Of a stretch of DNA of 64,000 bases, positions 11,714 to 21,633 are shown piece by piece (positions within the stretch are counted from its first letter, which is position 1; each line of letters starts with the position of its first letter). The notes beneath the pieces are model-generated. The model was not told the DNA's origin and did no database searches. It worked only from the letters and a program-made list of their open reading frames with translations. The position numbers and the translations under genes were made by a program. Source of the DNA: Obelidium mucronatum (Eukaryota > Chytridiomycota > Chytridiomycetes > Chytridiales > Chytriomycetaceae); assembly GCA_025765595.1 (NCBI GenBank), contig JAIVFH010000031.1, forward strand, positions 62,001 to 126,000, given 5' to 3'.

Positions 11714-12460
11714 TTACTGTAAGCTATTGTTCCGTTCCTGATTCTTCCGTGCTCGCCCAATAAGCGCATTCCGGTCTCGAAAACACTGCCAATCACTCGA
11801 AGCAAGAGAGTTAACAGTGTCCATGATGGGAGAAAGAATTTTAATTCCTTTCTTCCCATCTTGCCTTGACTCCCCCGCCGCCTTCTGACCTCTCAATACA
11901 ACCGTCCAATCAACATAGCTCCCCCACCCACTTCCAGACACATTTCCAAAAGATATTGAATTTCCATGACGTTCAGCAAACCGTGTAAACATGGTCTCGC
12001 TCGCCAGATTTGTGGAAAGAACACTGAATTCCACGTTTGTGAGACCTGCCAACTTTTCTTGTGTGACAATGAAATCGAGCATCTTGGACGCAATGCCTTG
12101 TCCCTCGGCGGATTTCAGGAGAACGATTTCGTTGATTGTAAGAGTATCCGTTGTTCGCTTTGAAGGGATCGGATTGTCATGTGTGATGTTTGAATCCGAG
12201 GGGTAGTACCCAGTTGGGCCAAACCGGTCAGTTTCAAAGGTCCGTGCAAGAATGTATCCAACTAGTGTATCACCAAGCCAAGCCGTAGTGTGCAAGCTGT
12301 TTGTAGTTGGGAGGTAGCTTTCCCGAACGTTTTGACATGTCGATGGACCACTCAAGTTCGAAAACAGTCTTGTTTTCATCATCTTGTCTGCCAAAAGAGA
12401 ATCCTGCTGGAAACAGGCCGCTGTAGCCATGCGATAAACGATTGTTGGCTTGGGTGACAT
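11714..12460 (-). CDS. GNAT-fold N-acetyltransferase, EctA-like second half
   Basis: Single-exon gene of 248 aa with an ATG at 12460. The acetyl-CoA binding motif A reads TINEIVLLKSAEGQGIASKM, and motif B follows as NVEFSVLSTNLASETMFTRF. This part resembles diaminobutyrate acetyltransferase (EctA) more than generic GNATs: motif A is followed by a short helix, then an N-x-AS-x-x-MF stretch and an AERHG segment. The EctA substrate block (LDLNSSYAYLL type) is not recognisable, so the substrate is unknown. Residues 200-248 are a basic extension. No ectB or ectC neighbour is present. It is convergent with GlnRS and is followed in tandem by the HECT gene. The GNAT assignment is firm; the EctA resemblance is a lead only. 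Confidence 0.75.
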   Translation of the reverse strand: MSPKPTIVYRMATAACFQQDSLLADKMMKTRLFSNLSGPSTCQNVRESYLPTTNSLHTTAWLGDTLVGYILARTFETDRFGPTGYYPSDSNITHDNPIPSKRTTDTLTINEIVLLKSAEGQGIASKMLDFIVTQEKLAGLTNVEFSVLSTNLASETMFTRFAERHGNSISFGNVSGSGWGSYVDWTVVLRGQKAAGESRQDGKKGIKILSPIMDTVNSLASSDWQCFRDRNALIGRARKNQERNNSLQ

Positions 12461-12546
12461 CGCAATTTATTTCTATTTGAAGAAAAAAAAAAAACAGAAA
12501 AGGGAGTTGCCGCCAACCTATCCAAAATTTTCCCGTTTCTTCGTTT

Positions 12547-15500
12547 TCACGACAACTCAAAGCCAGCCCCTGATTTAATGGCATACAGCAACTTTGCCTT
12601 GAGGGAAGACTTTTTCTGATACGCTGGCAGTTTCAACACATTGAAGCATGTCGACGCCGTCGGCAACCGAGTGGCATCCTTTCCCACGCCAAAGAAGGAA
12701 CCAAGAGCTTTCCCAAATTGAGTTCCCGGTCGCGAATCATTGTCATCCGAAGAAATAGCCGCAACAAATCGGATTGTGAATTGTGGCTCCAAGTGTCGAA
12801 ATCCTCCGACAGGTGGGTTGGAGCAAGAAGTCACGAACTTCAAGAAGGCATTCTGTTTTTTTTTTTGTTTGATTAGAGCAACTACAAAAAAGTTTTTTTC
12901 AAGATGGTAAAAAAATACCTTTTCTTTCGCTTCCATCTCTTCAATCACTTGCCAAAAAGCGCGAATAGTTGCATGTCCGTCAAAATACCCACCCTCATAG
13001 CGTGTGTGTCGCCTCAGATCAGAAACATCAAAGTCAACATTTTCTCCGCTCATCAGGGTTTGCAATTCACGTGGAGAAAAGAATCGAATATACCGTTCCG
13101 GCATGATGGATCTAAAGCCTCCCACCAATGCGCGAAACTGAGCCTTGCATTCTTGATTTAACCGGTAGTCGCTCATAATGTGAATGTACTCGTACTTGTT
13201 TTCATTCGTTACAGTCTTGTTGGTAATTTGTGGTGGTGTAAGGACAAACAAACAAAAAAAAAAAAACGAAAAAAAGCCTCACAATCGCTGATCCGCCAGG
13301 TTTGATTTCCTTAGACTTCAACTGCCCAAATACATTCTCATCAATTGTAAAATTCAAGTCGAGATCTTCTGCATCTCCTTCATAATGTTTCAAAAACAAG
13401 AGATTCTTGTAAAGTTGTCTATCCAATGAAGGCAAATCTTCCTGCCAAATAAAAGTCAAAAAAAAAAGAAAAAGAGAAAAGAAAAAGGCACTCACAAAAT
13501 AGTTGAGCCGTCCCAACATTTTTGCATATATAAATGTCGCGAATGGAATATCAATCACAATCCCTTCGTACAACGCTTTACCAAAGATTCTTCCCACAAA
13601 TTCAAGAAGCTGTAAATGATCATCATGAATTGATGAAGAGAGAGAAGGAACACAGTTTCCATCGTCAGTGGTGCGAAACAGGCCAAAGTCGGACGCAAAT
13701 GCTGCTTTGCACATGTCTTCCAAAAACTCCTTGAAGACTCCATTTTGATCAATTCCCGCCTCTACTAACCCCAGCTCATTAACAAAACGAACTTTGATGG
13801 TTTGCTTAAGTTGTGAAAGTGTAATTTTTCCAAGTTGCCTAAATCCATCCTCCAGAATTATTCCTCTGCGAACCGTGATCACAAGTGGAAGATCTCCAAT
13901 AGTTTGTTTGTCGGCCTTGACCATGTGTCTAAAGATATCAACTTTGAAAGAAAGAAATAGGTCAGGAGAACTTAGTGATGGCTGTCTTCAAATTCTATAC
14001 CTCGATGCGCAAAAGGAATACATTGCGGAAGCTGATTCAAAATCTGAATAGCCCTCTTTTCTCCGTTCTTAACATCTTCAACTATCGCCCCTCTTTGGAC
14101 TTCCTTCATAATCCAATTCTCTGCGTTTTCTCCAAACGGTCGCCTCGTCGATTGGTCATATAAAATTCGTAGCAACCTTTGAGCAGAATCGATGGTACTA
14201 CCATCAAATTCGGTTCCTTCTTCATCCGCCAAACTCGTTGTGTTGTTATCCGCATTCCAAATGGCACCAAAACAGAAGCTATTCAGGAAACTGGAGAGTT
14301 GCACCAACTCGTCCAACAGAAAAGGGAACTGTTTCTCGTAAATGTCGTCGTCATCCAGAGTCGTGAATAAAATACAACAAGATTCACAAAAAGTATTGAA
14401 GATGGGCATTAACGGTTCTTTTGATGGATTCTTTGATGATTTGAGAAAGAGCTGAAGTCCAGACGTCGTGAAGCCACCTTGAGGGCCAGCTACATTAAGT
14501 AAGCGCCAAAGCCGTGGAATAAGGGTTGGTGTCCAACTCAAGGATGTATAAATCTGCTGGGTTGAATTGAGGACGACTCGTCCAAGCTGATAGAAGAAGG
14601 AACACATTTGAAGACATGAGACCGACATGAGAGTACATTCACGATCGTCAAGAACTGCGCCATCTTCTTTAAAGCCCAGTTTGGAAAAGAACTGTGTTCG
14701 TTTCACAGGTTTAACAGAAACTGGGGCTGGAAAACCAAATTCAAGAAGATCCGCAAACACAGCTGTGACAAAGGGGCGCGACCATAGAAATGATAGACTT
14801 TCGGCCAGTTTGTTGTGAAACTCTGCTGGTACATCCAAAATGGGTCCGCTGTACCACTGCAGGACAGGGTGAAATCGAGTCTTGTTGGTGGCTTTTGATT
14901 TCACAAACTGGCCACAAAGCTTCAATAACTTGGTTGCAGCTGATATAAAATCGGTCATGACTGGTAGTATTAGCTTCGAATTGCCAGAAATGGAAGATTT
15001 CAGCTCTGGATCTTGCTTAATCAGATCAACCAAATTCCCAAGCAAAAACAGCGACAATTCTCCATTAATCTGTTCCAAGTCGCCAGACTTGAAGTGCACA
15101 TCAGAATTGAGGATAGACAGAGGCTGCGCAAGAGCAACTTTTGTCTGGATCAACTTCAAACCACTTGCATCCAACATTGGCACAAGCAAAGGCACCGAGA
15201 GCACGAAAGCCGTGAATTTAACGGCATCTTTTGCACTGAGAAGAATCATCAGAACAGCATTCGTCCAGAGTGCATTTGCTTTCAGGTCCTTCTCGTTTGA
15301 CGCCTTGTGTTTTAGAAGGGTGGCGCGGGCTTTTACTTTCGCGGCCAACGCAGCGGCCAGATCCGTAAAGTATCTTGCTTCGTCTTCCGGATCGAAAGTC
15401 AGCGGCGGGTTTTGAGCGGCGTGCGCCACAAGCAGCCGAAGCTCGGCGCCCGACACAAAGTCCGCTGCGCACACGCGCGACACGCAGCAGCGGCGCAGAA

Positions 15501-15828
15501 ACGACACGCGGCGGCGGCCGAGGCGCGTCGCGGCAAAGGCGGCGAGCGCCGCCGGCTGCTCAACAGCGGCGCGCGCCGCGGCGCCAATGCGCGGCGCCGT
15601 CGCCTCGAGACTGCCGCCGCCGAGCAGCGCAAGCCGCAGCGCCAGCGGCGCGTCTGCGCCAAGCCCATCCCACTCCGCCGCCGCCATCGCCGCCGCCGCC
15701 CGCCGCCGCGCCGCCCGTCGCCACCAGCGCTGCAGCGCCACCGCAGCCGCAACGCGCCGGCGTTCGTCCCGCTGGCGCCGTGCTTTGTCCGCGACTGACT
15801 CCTTCTTGTCGCCGGAATCGAACTGCAT
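12547..15828 (-). CDS. HECT-type E3 ubiquitin ligase, UBE3B/UBE3C (Hul5) type
   Basis: Transfers ubiquitin through a HECT cysteine. It is about 1011 aa in five exons (15828-14001, 13941-13496, 13441-13283, 13215-12919, 12852-12547; phases fit). The N-terminus has a basic IQ-like helix (VALQRWWRRAARRR), as in UBE3B/UBE3C. A long helical region follows, with RAIQILNQLPQCIPFAHR leading into the HECT domain. The HECT C-lobe carries the catalytic Cys in RLPTASTCFNVLKLPAY, and the protein ends in GAGFELS, the family's usual end. The last segment resembles UBE3B most, but UBE3C/Hul5 is not excluded. Residues of about 20-160 are Ala/Arg-rich and fall in a GC-rich island. Only 55 nt separate its ATG from that of the divergent ornithine carrier. 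Confidence 0.9.
15400..15790. other. GC-rich island at the 5' end of the HECT gene
   Basis: Very GC-rich, with open frames on both strands. It encodes an Ala/Arg-rich stretch downstream of the IQ-like helix. The rest of the gene is AT-rich. Confidence 0.8.
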
Positions 15829-15883
15829 CGTTTTTTATTACTTTTATTGACAACTTACCAATTTCTTTTTTTCTTCTTTCTCG
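15829..15883. promoter_or_regulatory. 55-nt bidirectional promoter region (HECT ligase / ornithine carrier)
   Basis: The whole space between two divergent ATGs is 55 nt and T-rich on the plus strand. Both 5' leaders and the core promoter must overlap here or lie inside the neighbouring coding sequence. Confidence 0.5.
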
Positions 15884-17112
15884 ATGCATTCAAGCGATAG
15901 CGACAGTGCTGGAAAGAACAACAGCAGCAGCAACACTGGTCTGGGCGATGTCATATACGGATCGGTATAGTCAATGCGGCTCCTCCTGCTTCATTTGTTC
16001 GGTCGTGGTTCTGAATGAGACTTGGTTTCTTAGGTGGCAGGTGTAATGGGCAAATATGTCGAATATCCCTTCGACACCATAAAGGTCCGACTTCAGACAC
16101 AGCCTCTGACAAGCAATCATCTTGCCCCGACGTTTAAAGGACCCGTGGATGTGTTCATGAAGACTCTCCAAGTAGAAGGGTTCTTTGGTCTCTACAAGGT
16201 ATTCACTTATCTTGGACCCTTATCTTGAGAAATATCGTTTGACCTGAATTACTTCTTGCTGCACCGCATATCAATTGGATGTCACAATAGGGTATTTCTG
16301 CTCCATTGGTTGGGGCTATGATTGAAAACAGTGGGCTGTTCCTGTGCTACAACCAAATTCAATGGGCCGTGAGGTCTGTATCAAACGTTGGTCCAGACGC
16401 GCCTCTATCAATCACTCAGCTGTCAACGTGCGGCTTTTTCTCTGGTGCTATCGTATCTATGGTGCTGACTCCCGTGGAACTGATCAAATGCAAGCTTCAA
16501 GTCCAAGGCCTCAACAAACACGTACCAACTTTGTCGTCTGCGTCTTCTTCATCTTCTATTAATGGTGGGCTTCGACCGACCTACAACGGCCCGTTACATA
16601 TTATCAAAACTACTCTGAAAACTGAAGGATTGGCGGGGTTTTATCGTGGGCACTTGGGCACGTTTCTAAGAGAGAGTGGTGGTGGGGCTGCATGGTTTGG
16701 AACATATGAATACGTCTGTAAAGCCATGATTGAACGCAATGCACATAAGGGGGTGAAGACCAAGGATGATTTAACACCCGTTCATTTAATGGGTGCCGGA
16801 GCTCTTGCAGGAATGGTTAGTCGTGTTCTGTGAATAGTTTTTTATCTCCAGTGTATTTTACTCTATATTGATTCAACTCAGATGTTCAATTTTTCACTGT
16901 TTCCTGCCGATGTTATTAAATCTCGGCAGCAAACAATGGATTCTAACTCAACCGGAAAGCGAGGCTTTGGCGAAATTGCTAAAGAAATCTATGCCACTCA
17001 AGGAATCAAGGGATTTTATCGGGGTTGTGGAATTACAGTTGCCAGATCTGCACCAACCAGCGGCGTTATCTTCATGTCATATGAACTGCTGCGTCGAAAC
17101 TTTCCCATTTAG
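15884..17112 (+). CDS. ORT1: Mitochondrial ornithine carrier, Ort1/Arg11 type
   Basis: Inner-membrane carrier that exchanges ornithine (and related basic amino acids) between matrix and cytosol for arginine synthesis. It is 333 aa in four exons (15884-15964, 16034-16198, 16291-16815, 16882-17112). All three carrier repeats are present, with the Px[DE]xx[KR] signatures EYPFDTIKVRLQ, LTPVELIKCKLQ and LFPADVIKSRQQ. The second repeat signature and the segments FRESGGGAAWFGTYE-like (here LRESGGGAAWFGTYE) and GISAPLVGAMIENSGLFLCYNQ match Ort1. A Ser-rich insert (SSASSSSSINGG) sits in matrix loop 2. It is tandem with threonine deaminase, 71 nt upstream of its ATG. An AATAAA lies at 17128. Confidence 0.92.
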
Positions 17113-17127
17113 GAAATCTAGATTCAT

Positions 17128-17133
17128 AATAAA
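17128..17133 (+). terminator. Putative polyadenylation signal AATAAA (ornithine carrier)
   Basis: AATAAA about 16 nt after the carrier stop and only 50 nt before the ATG of threonine deaminase, so the two transcription units nearly abut. Confidence 0.45.
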
Positions 17134-17183
17134 TTGGGGTTTTTTGTTTACCTTCTGTGATTCACCAAAATCAATCCAAAAAT

Positions 17184-19205
17184 ATGACTCCTCACCCAAA
17201 ACGGCAAAAGACTCAAGGCAACACCGCTAGCACAAATCCAATTGTTTCCAATCCATGGAAGACGGCGAATGCTTCTCCAGGAAACGTGACACCTCCTCAC
17301 CCAGAGGGTCCCGACTATCTGAAACTTATCTTGACAGCCAATGTCTATGGTAATGCACACGGTTCGGCTAAGATCATCCATCTGAAAAGATCAATCAAAA
17401 ACACAATACAGACGTTGCTCAAGAGACACCTCTTCAACAGGCTCATAACTTATCAAACAAAACCAAAAACACTGTTCTCTTGAAGCGAGAAGACCTGCAA
17501 CCCGTCTTCTCGTTCAAGCTGCGTGGTGCGTACAATCGCATGCAACAGCTTTCCGATGAGGAAAGGGAAGCTGGAGTTATTGCCTGCTCTGCTGGTAACC
17601 ATGCTCAAGGTACAAGCTTTTTTTTTTTTTGTCGTGGGAGATAACACAGAGATAAAGAGAAAGACCCTAACTCCCAAACGAACCAGGTGTTGCTCTGGCA
17701 GCTCAAAAGATGGGGATTAAAGCGACTATTGTTATGCCTCTTGCCACTCCTCCTATCAAAGTTCGTAACGTGAAACGTCTTGGTGCTCAAGTTGTCCTGT
17801 ATGGAAACGACTTTGATGAAGCGAAGGGTGAATGCACCCGTCTTTCTGCTTTACACAAGTTGACAAATATTCCTCCGTATGATGATCCTTATGTTATTGC
17901 TGGACAAGGTTTCGTTGACAAGATTTCTTTTGTATTGTGCGGAGTTTTCTCAATATTTTCTTTTAGGAACTATTGGTGTAGAACTGTTGCGTCAAGTAAC
18001 AAGACATCAAGACGTCGAAGCTATCTTCGTATGCTGTGGTGGGGGTGGTTTGGCAGCTGGAATTGCCGCCTATGTCAAAAGAGTTGCTCCCCATATCAAG
18101 GTGAGGAAGGCACACAAACTTAACAAACAGCGAAATTGATCTCTTTTTATGTTTTGGGTAGATTATTGGTGTTGAAACTTACGACTCTGACGCTATGACC
18201 AAATCGATCAAGGCCGGAACTCGAGTGTTGCTTGATGAAGTTGGTCTTTTTGCCGATGGTGCCGCTGTCCGTTTGGTTGGGGAAGAAACGTTTAGAATCT
18301 GCAAAGATTTGGTTGATGAAATGGTTCTTGTCACCACTGACGAGATTTGTGGTAAGGGATTCTTTTATTTCGCAGAATTGTCTTGTTCTGAACATTTTTA
18401 TATAGCTGCTATCAAGGATATCTTTGAAGATACTCGTTCTATTGTTGAGCCGGCAGGTGCTCTTGGAATGGCTGGAATGAAGAGATACATTCACGACAAG
18501 AAGATTGAAGGAAGGACGTTCATTGCCATTTGCAGTGGTGCCAACATGAACTTTGACCGTCTTCGGTTTGTCGCTGATCGTGCCGACTTTGGAGAGAAGA
18601 AGGAAGCTTTGATTACTGTAACCATCCCCGAAAAGCCTGGAAGGTGTGATTTTCCTCCCATAACCTTTTCAACTGCTAACTGGGAAATTATTTCTTCCAG
18701 TTTCATGTCTCTCTACCGCGCTATCCACCCACGAAATGTTACTGAATTTTCTTACCGCTATGGAAATCCTGACAAGGCTACTGTCATTGTATCTCTTCGT
18801 GTTGAGGACAGAGACAAGGAATTGGCTGAAATCTTCAAAACCCTCGAAGGTCAAGGAATGAAAGGTACTGACGCCTCCAACAACGAGATGGGGAAAGCTC
18901 ACGGTCGTTACTTGGTCGGTGGAAGAAGTGCTGTTCCTCATGAACGAGTGTTTCGCTTCACTTTCCCTGAGAGACCAGGTGCGCTACACCACTTCCTCAA
19001 CTCCTTGAGTGGTACCACCGAAAGCCAACAGCTGAGCTGTTCTTTGTTTCATTATCGTAACTACGGAGGGGATATGGGGAAAGTGTTTGTTGGTATCCAA
19101 GTCCCACCCACAGCGACGGCTGTGTTTGATGAATTTATGGATAAACTCAAGTACCCTTACGTCGAGGAGACAGATAACAATGTCTATCAACAGCTCTTGA
19201 AGTAG
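17184..19205 (+). CDS. ILV1: Threonine deaminase (biosynthetic, mitochondrial)
   Basis: PLP enzyme that converts L-threonine to 2-oxobutanoate, the first step of isoleucine synthesis. It is about 550 aa in seven exons (17184-17349, 17412-17609, 17687-17908, 17967-18100, 18162-18351, 18406-18643, 18701-19205; phases fit). The PLP lysine lies in [12 protein letters not shown]. The phosphate-binding glycine loop is [15 protein letters not shown], and SAGNHAQG is also present. Two C-terminal ACT-like regulatory domains follow (one near [13 protein letters not shown], one near [20 protein letters not shown]), which fits isoleucine feedback control. The N-terminal 50 residues are polar and could act as a presequence. 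An upstream in-frame codon at 17157 is GTG, so ATG 17184 is the start. Confidence 0.95.
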
Positions 19206-19212
19206 ATTGGAA

Positions 19213-19218
19213 AATAAA
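19213..19218 (+). terminator. Putative polyadenylation signal AATAAA (threonine deaminase)
   Basis: AATAAA in the 43-nt gap between the convergent stops of threonine deaminase and the SET protein; the 3' UTRs are likely to overlap. Confidence 0.45.
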
Positions 19219-19248
19219 ATGATTTTACATAAGAAACATATATTAATA

Positions 19249-20190
19249 TCAAGAATCAACGTGTGTCATTGCAGCAATAATTTGTTTGCGCTGTGTAAGT
19301 CTTTCTGCAGAGTCAGCATTCATCTGATTCCAATAAACTCCTTGATCATCTGAGGTATAGCGATAGACTAAAAGAAACTCACAACCTGCAGAAACCTTTT
19401 TGGTGGTCTCCACTGATACAGTTTTTGCAACTCTGTCCATGACAAAACGGCAATTAACCAGACTGGCACACGGTGCATTGTTGATGAATCGCAATACCCC
19501 AGAGTCTTCTCCAAATCCATCTATGAATGTATCCTTTGAGAGCTCCATCAAATAGGCAATGCGCGCTTGCTGCAGGGGGTCGTCTGATGCTTCAATTTCT
19601 TCCTTCTCCTTTCGAGAAATGAGGCGCCTTCCATACGTCACACCGAGGCGTTGTTTTGGACCAAAGTCCTTTGTTGCAACCAAACCAAACCCACCACCAG
19701 GAATCAGAGACCCAACAACTCCCAAACCCAGTTGATCCGATGAGCAACGTGAACACAATGGGTGGGTCAACACACACAGATCCTTGCATCCCACCGTTGA
19801 GCACTTGCTGCGGAAACTATACATTAACGGATTTCCAGAATGGATCCACGACTCTGCCCGCATCAACTTTGAGACGTTGGTCTCACCAGTGAATGCTGCA
19901 ATGACTTTCACTGACTGCTCCATGTAGTAGTGGCGATTGTAGCATTCCCTGCATCTTCCAGCCATGTAAGCCACTTTTCCACATGGTGATGGTGTTGCAG
20001 TGGTGCAGTTGGTGATTGGTTTGGGGATTGTTTGTTTTCTTGGCTTCTTTCCTTCCATCTTCTTTGCCCATGCCTTCTTGATGCGTGGCCAATCTTTAGA
20101 CTTGATTCCTTTTGGTCTTTGATCTTGGGTGATGTTGACAACAGGGACCTCAATGCGCAGTCTCGTGCCGTAAGTGAATGTTGCATCCAT
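19249..20190 (-). CDS. SET-domain protein, putative protein methyltransferase
   Basis: Single-exon gene of 313 aa. The C-terminal half reads as a SET domain: start GLGVVGSLIPGGGFGLVATK, then the core FIDGFGEDSGVLRFINNAP followed by NCRF, then TVSVETTKKVSAGCEFLLVY. This corresponds to the usual RFINHSC...N and ...GEELTYDY blocks, but the central NHSC motif reads NNAPC. Two Cys clusters precede it (PCGKVAYMAGRCRECYNRHY and CSTVGCKDLC...CSRC) and may bind zinc. The N-terminus is basic (RPKGIKSKDWPRIKKAWAKK). The substrate (histone or other) cannot be told. It lies head to head with an orphan kinase, 168 nt between ATGs. The NHS variation leaves catalytic activity open. Confidence 0.7.
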   Translation of the reverse strand: MDATFTYGTRLRIEVPVVNITQDQRPKGIKSKDWPRIKKAWAKKMEGKKPRKQTIPKPITNCTTATPSPCGKVAYMAGRCRECYNRHYYMEQSVKVIAAFTGETNVSKLMRAESWIHSGNPLMYSFRSKCSTVGCKDLCVLTHPLCSRCSSDQLGLGVVGSLIPGGGFGLVATKDFGPKQRLGVTYGRRLISRKEKEEIEASDDPLQQARIAYLMELSKDTFIDGFGEDSGVLRFINNAPCASLVNCRFVMDRVAKTVSVETTKKVSAGCEFLLVYRYTSDDQGVYWNQMNADSAERLTQRKQIIAAMTHVDS

Positions 20191-20358
20191 TTTTGCTGTG
20201 GACTCTTTTTTGAACTCAAAAATTAGAGGAAGGTTTCAAGACGATGTTCTGGCAAGGAAATATTCAATTTATTTGATTCTCTCTCTTGTTCTTGTATTTT
20301 ATTGTTATTATTTTAAAATTTTTTGGGCTATTTAATTTCTATTTTATTGTTCTACTGT

Positions 20359-21417
20359 ATGAAAAAGTTTGTCGGCAGTGCTGATGATCTGGTCGTGGAC
20401 AACATCAATGACAATGTAGACTATCGGATTCCACTCCTTGTGAAACGGAGGAGGCGGTGTATTGGAGGGCTTGGGAAGGTCGACCTTGTGGAGAACGGAG
20501 TAATGCAGGCTGCCCGCAAACATCTGCACCCACTGGTTCAGAATGAAGTGCTGGCGACCGGGGATTCGCTTATTCAGGCAGAAATCAAGCTGCTTAGGGC
20601 CGTGTCTGGCAAAAAGCACATGCCCTTCTTTTTGGGCGAGATGCAGGCAGGGGACAGTTTCTTCATGTACTACCAGCCGTGGGGAGTTTGTTCTCTCAGC
20701 GAATGCCTTCTTGATCCGCCAAAATGGCTCAAGACAGAGCGAGATCTCTTGGGTGCCGCCTTTCCCATTGGCGCGCAATGGTTTCTCTGTTTGCTGTCGG
20801 CCCTCAACTCCCTCCACACGAGCAACCCGCCAATTATGCATCGCGATTTGACACCGAGCAATATTATTCTCACAAGCGATCTCTCACTTGTTTTCATTGA
20901 CTTCGGTGTTGGATTGTTGTGCTCTAAGAACACAGTAGCCACCAGTTATGTTGGAGTCCCGTACTTCATGGCGCCTGAATTATATTTCGCGAAAAATTTG
21001 CTCTGCTATAACCGAACTGCAGATATTTTCTCTCTGGGGTGCATTATGAGTGAAATCTTGACTGTCATGGTGCTTGGTTCGATAGACGGATTGGATGCCG
21101 TACGCAAAGGCCGGGCCTTCTGGCAATGTCTGCCAACGATTTTGAAGTGGTTGGAAAAATTGGGGTCTTCTGATGCTGGTCCTGGCTGCAAAGAGTTTGC
21201 TGATGCTGTGATCTCAATGGTAAGTGAGAAACCCTTCGATCGCCCACCACTGCATGAACTCCACAAGAAAGTTTTGGCTCATGTTGTGTCTGCTGTCTGT
21301 TGTATTGAAGAGTTGGGGGTTGATGGGAGGAACAGCTTAGACTCAACTGATTTAAGCGATGACCCGGAAGTCATATTTGACGCAATGTTGCAGAGAATGC
21401 ACGTGAAAGATTCATAA
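20359..21417 (+). CDS. Orphan eukaryotic-type protein kinase
   Basis: Single-exon gene of 352 aa; ATG 20359 is chosen because the longer frame to 20323 begins with TTG. The kinase domain is nearly the whole protein. A glycine-loop-like GGLGKVDLVENG comes first, then AARK as the likely VAIK equivalent, and a helix C Glu in LIQAEIKLLRAV. The catalytic loop is IMHRDLTPSNIILTSD, followed by IDFGVG for DFG, FMAPELYF for APE, and ADIFSLGCIMSE. Key residues (K, E, D, N, D) can all be assigned, so activity is plausible. The N-terminus is too short for extra domains. I cannot place it in a named family. It lies downstream of a shared region with the SET gene and 216 nt before SWF1. Confidence 0.75.
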   Translation: MKKFVGSADDLVVDNINDNVDYRIPLLVKRRRRCIGGLGKVDLVENGVMQAARKHLHPLVQNEVLATGDSLIQAEIKLLRAVSGKKHMPFFLGEMQAGDSFFMYYQPWGVCSLSECLLDPPKWLKTERDLLGAAFPIGAQWFLCLLSALNSLHTSNPPIMHRDLTPSNIILTSDLSLVFIDFGVGLLCSKNTVATSYVGVPYFMAPELYFAKNLLCYNRTADIFSLGCIMSEILTVMVLGSIDGLDAVRKGRAFWQCLPTILKWLEKLGSSDAGPGCKEFADAVISMVSEKPFDRPPLHELHKKVLAHVVSAVCCIEELGVDGRNSLDSTDLSDDPEVIFDAMLQRMHVKDS

Positions 21418-21633
21418 ACATACAATGGTTACGCGTTTTGCACAGGGTTTCGGTAGACAGAAACTGAACCCAAAGAAGGTGCGTGCTACAGTAGATGATG
21501 TCGTTGAAATTGATCGCAGATCAATCAATTAATACAAACGATAAGTCTCTGAATTGAATGAACAAAGAATGAACAAAGAATACCTCTCCTTCTAAAATGT
21601 CCTCTGTTAAAAAGTAAGGAAAAAGTGGAAGAA

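Noticed and set aside
15375..16046. Plus-strand 223-aa frame over the HECT 5' end
   Set aside because: Shadow of the GC-rich HECT exon; it lacks motifs and runs into the spliced carrier exon in another frame.
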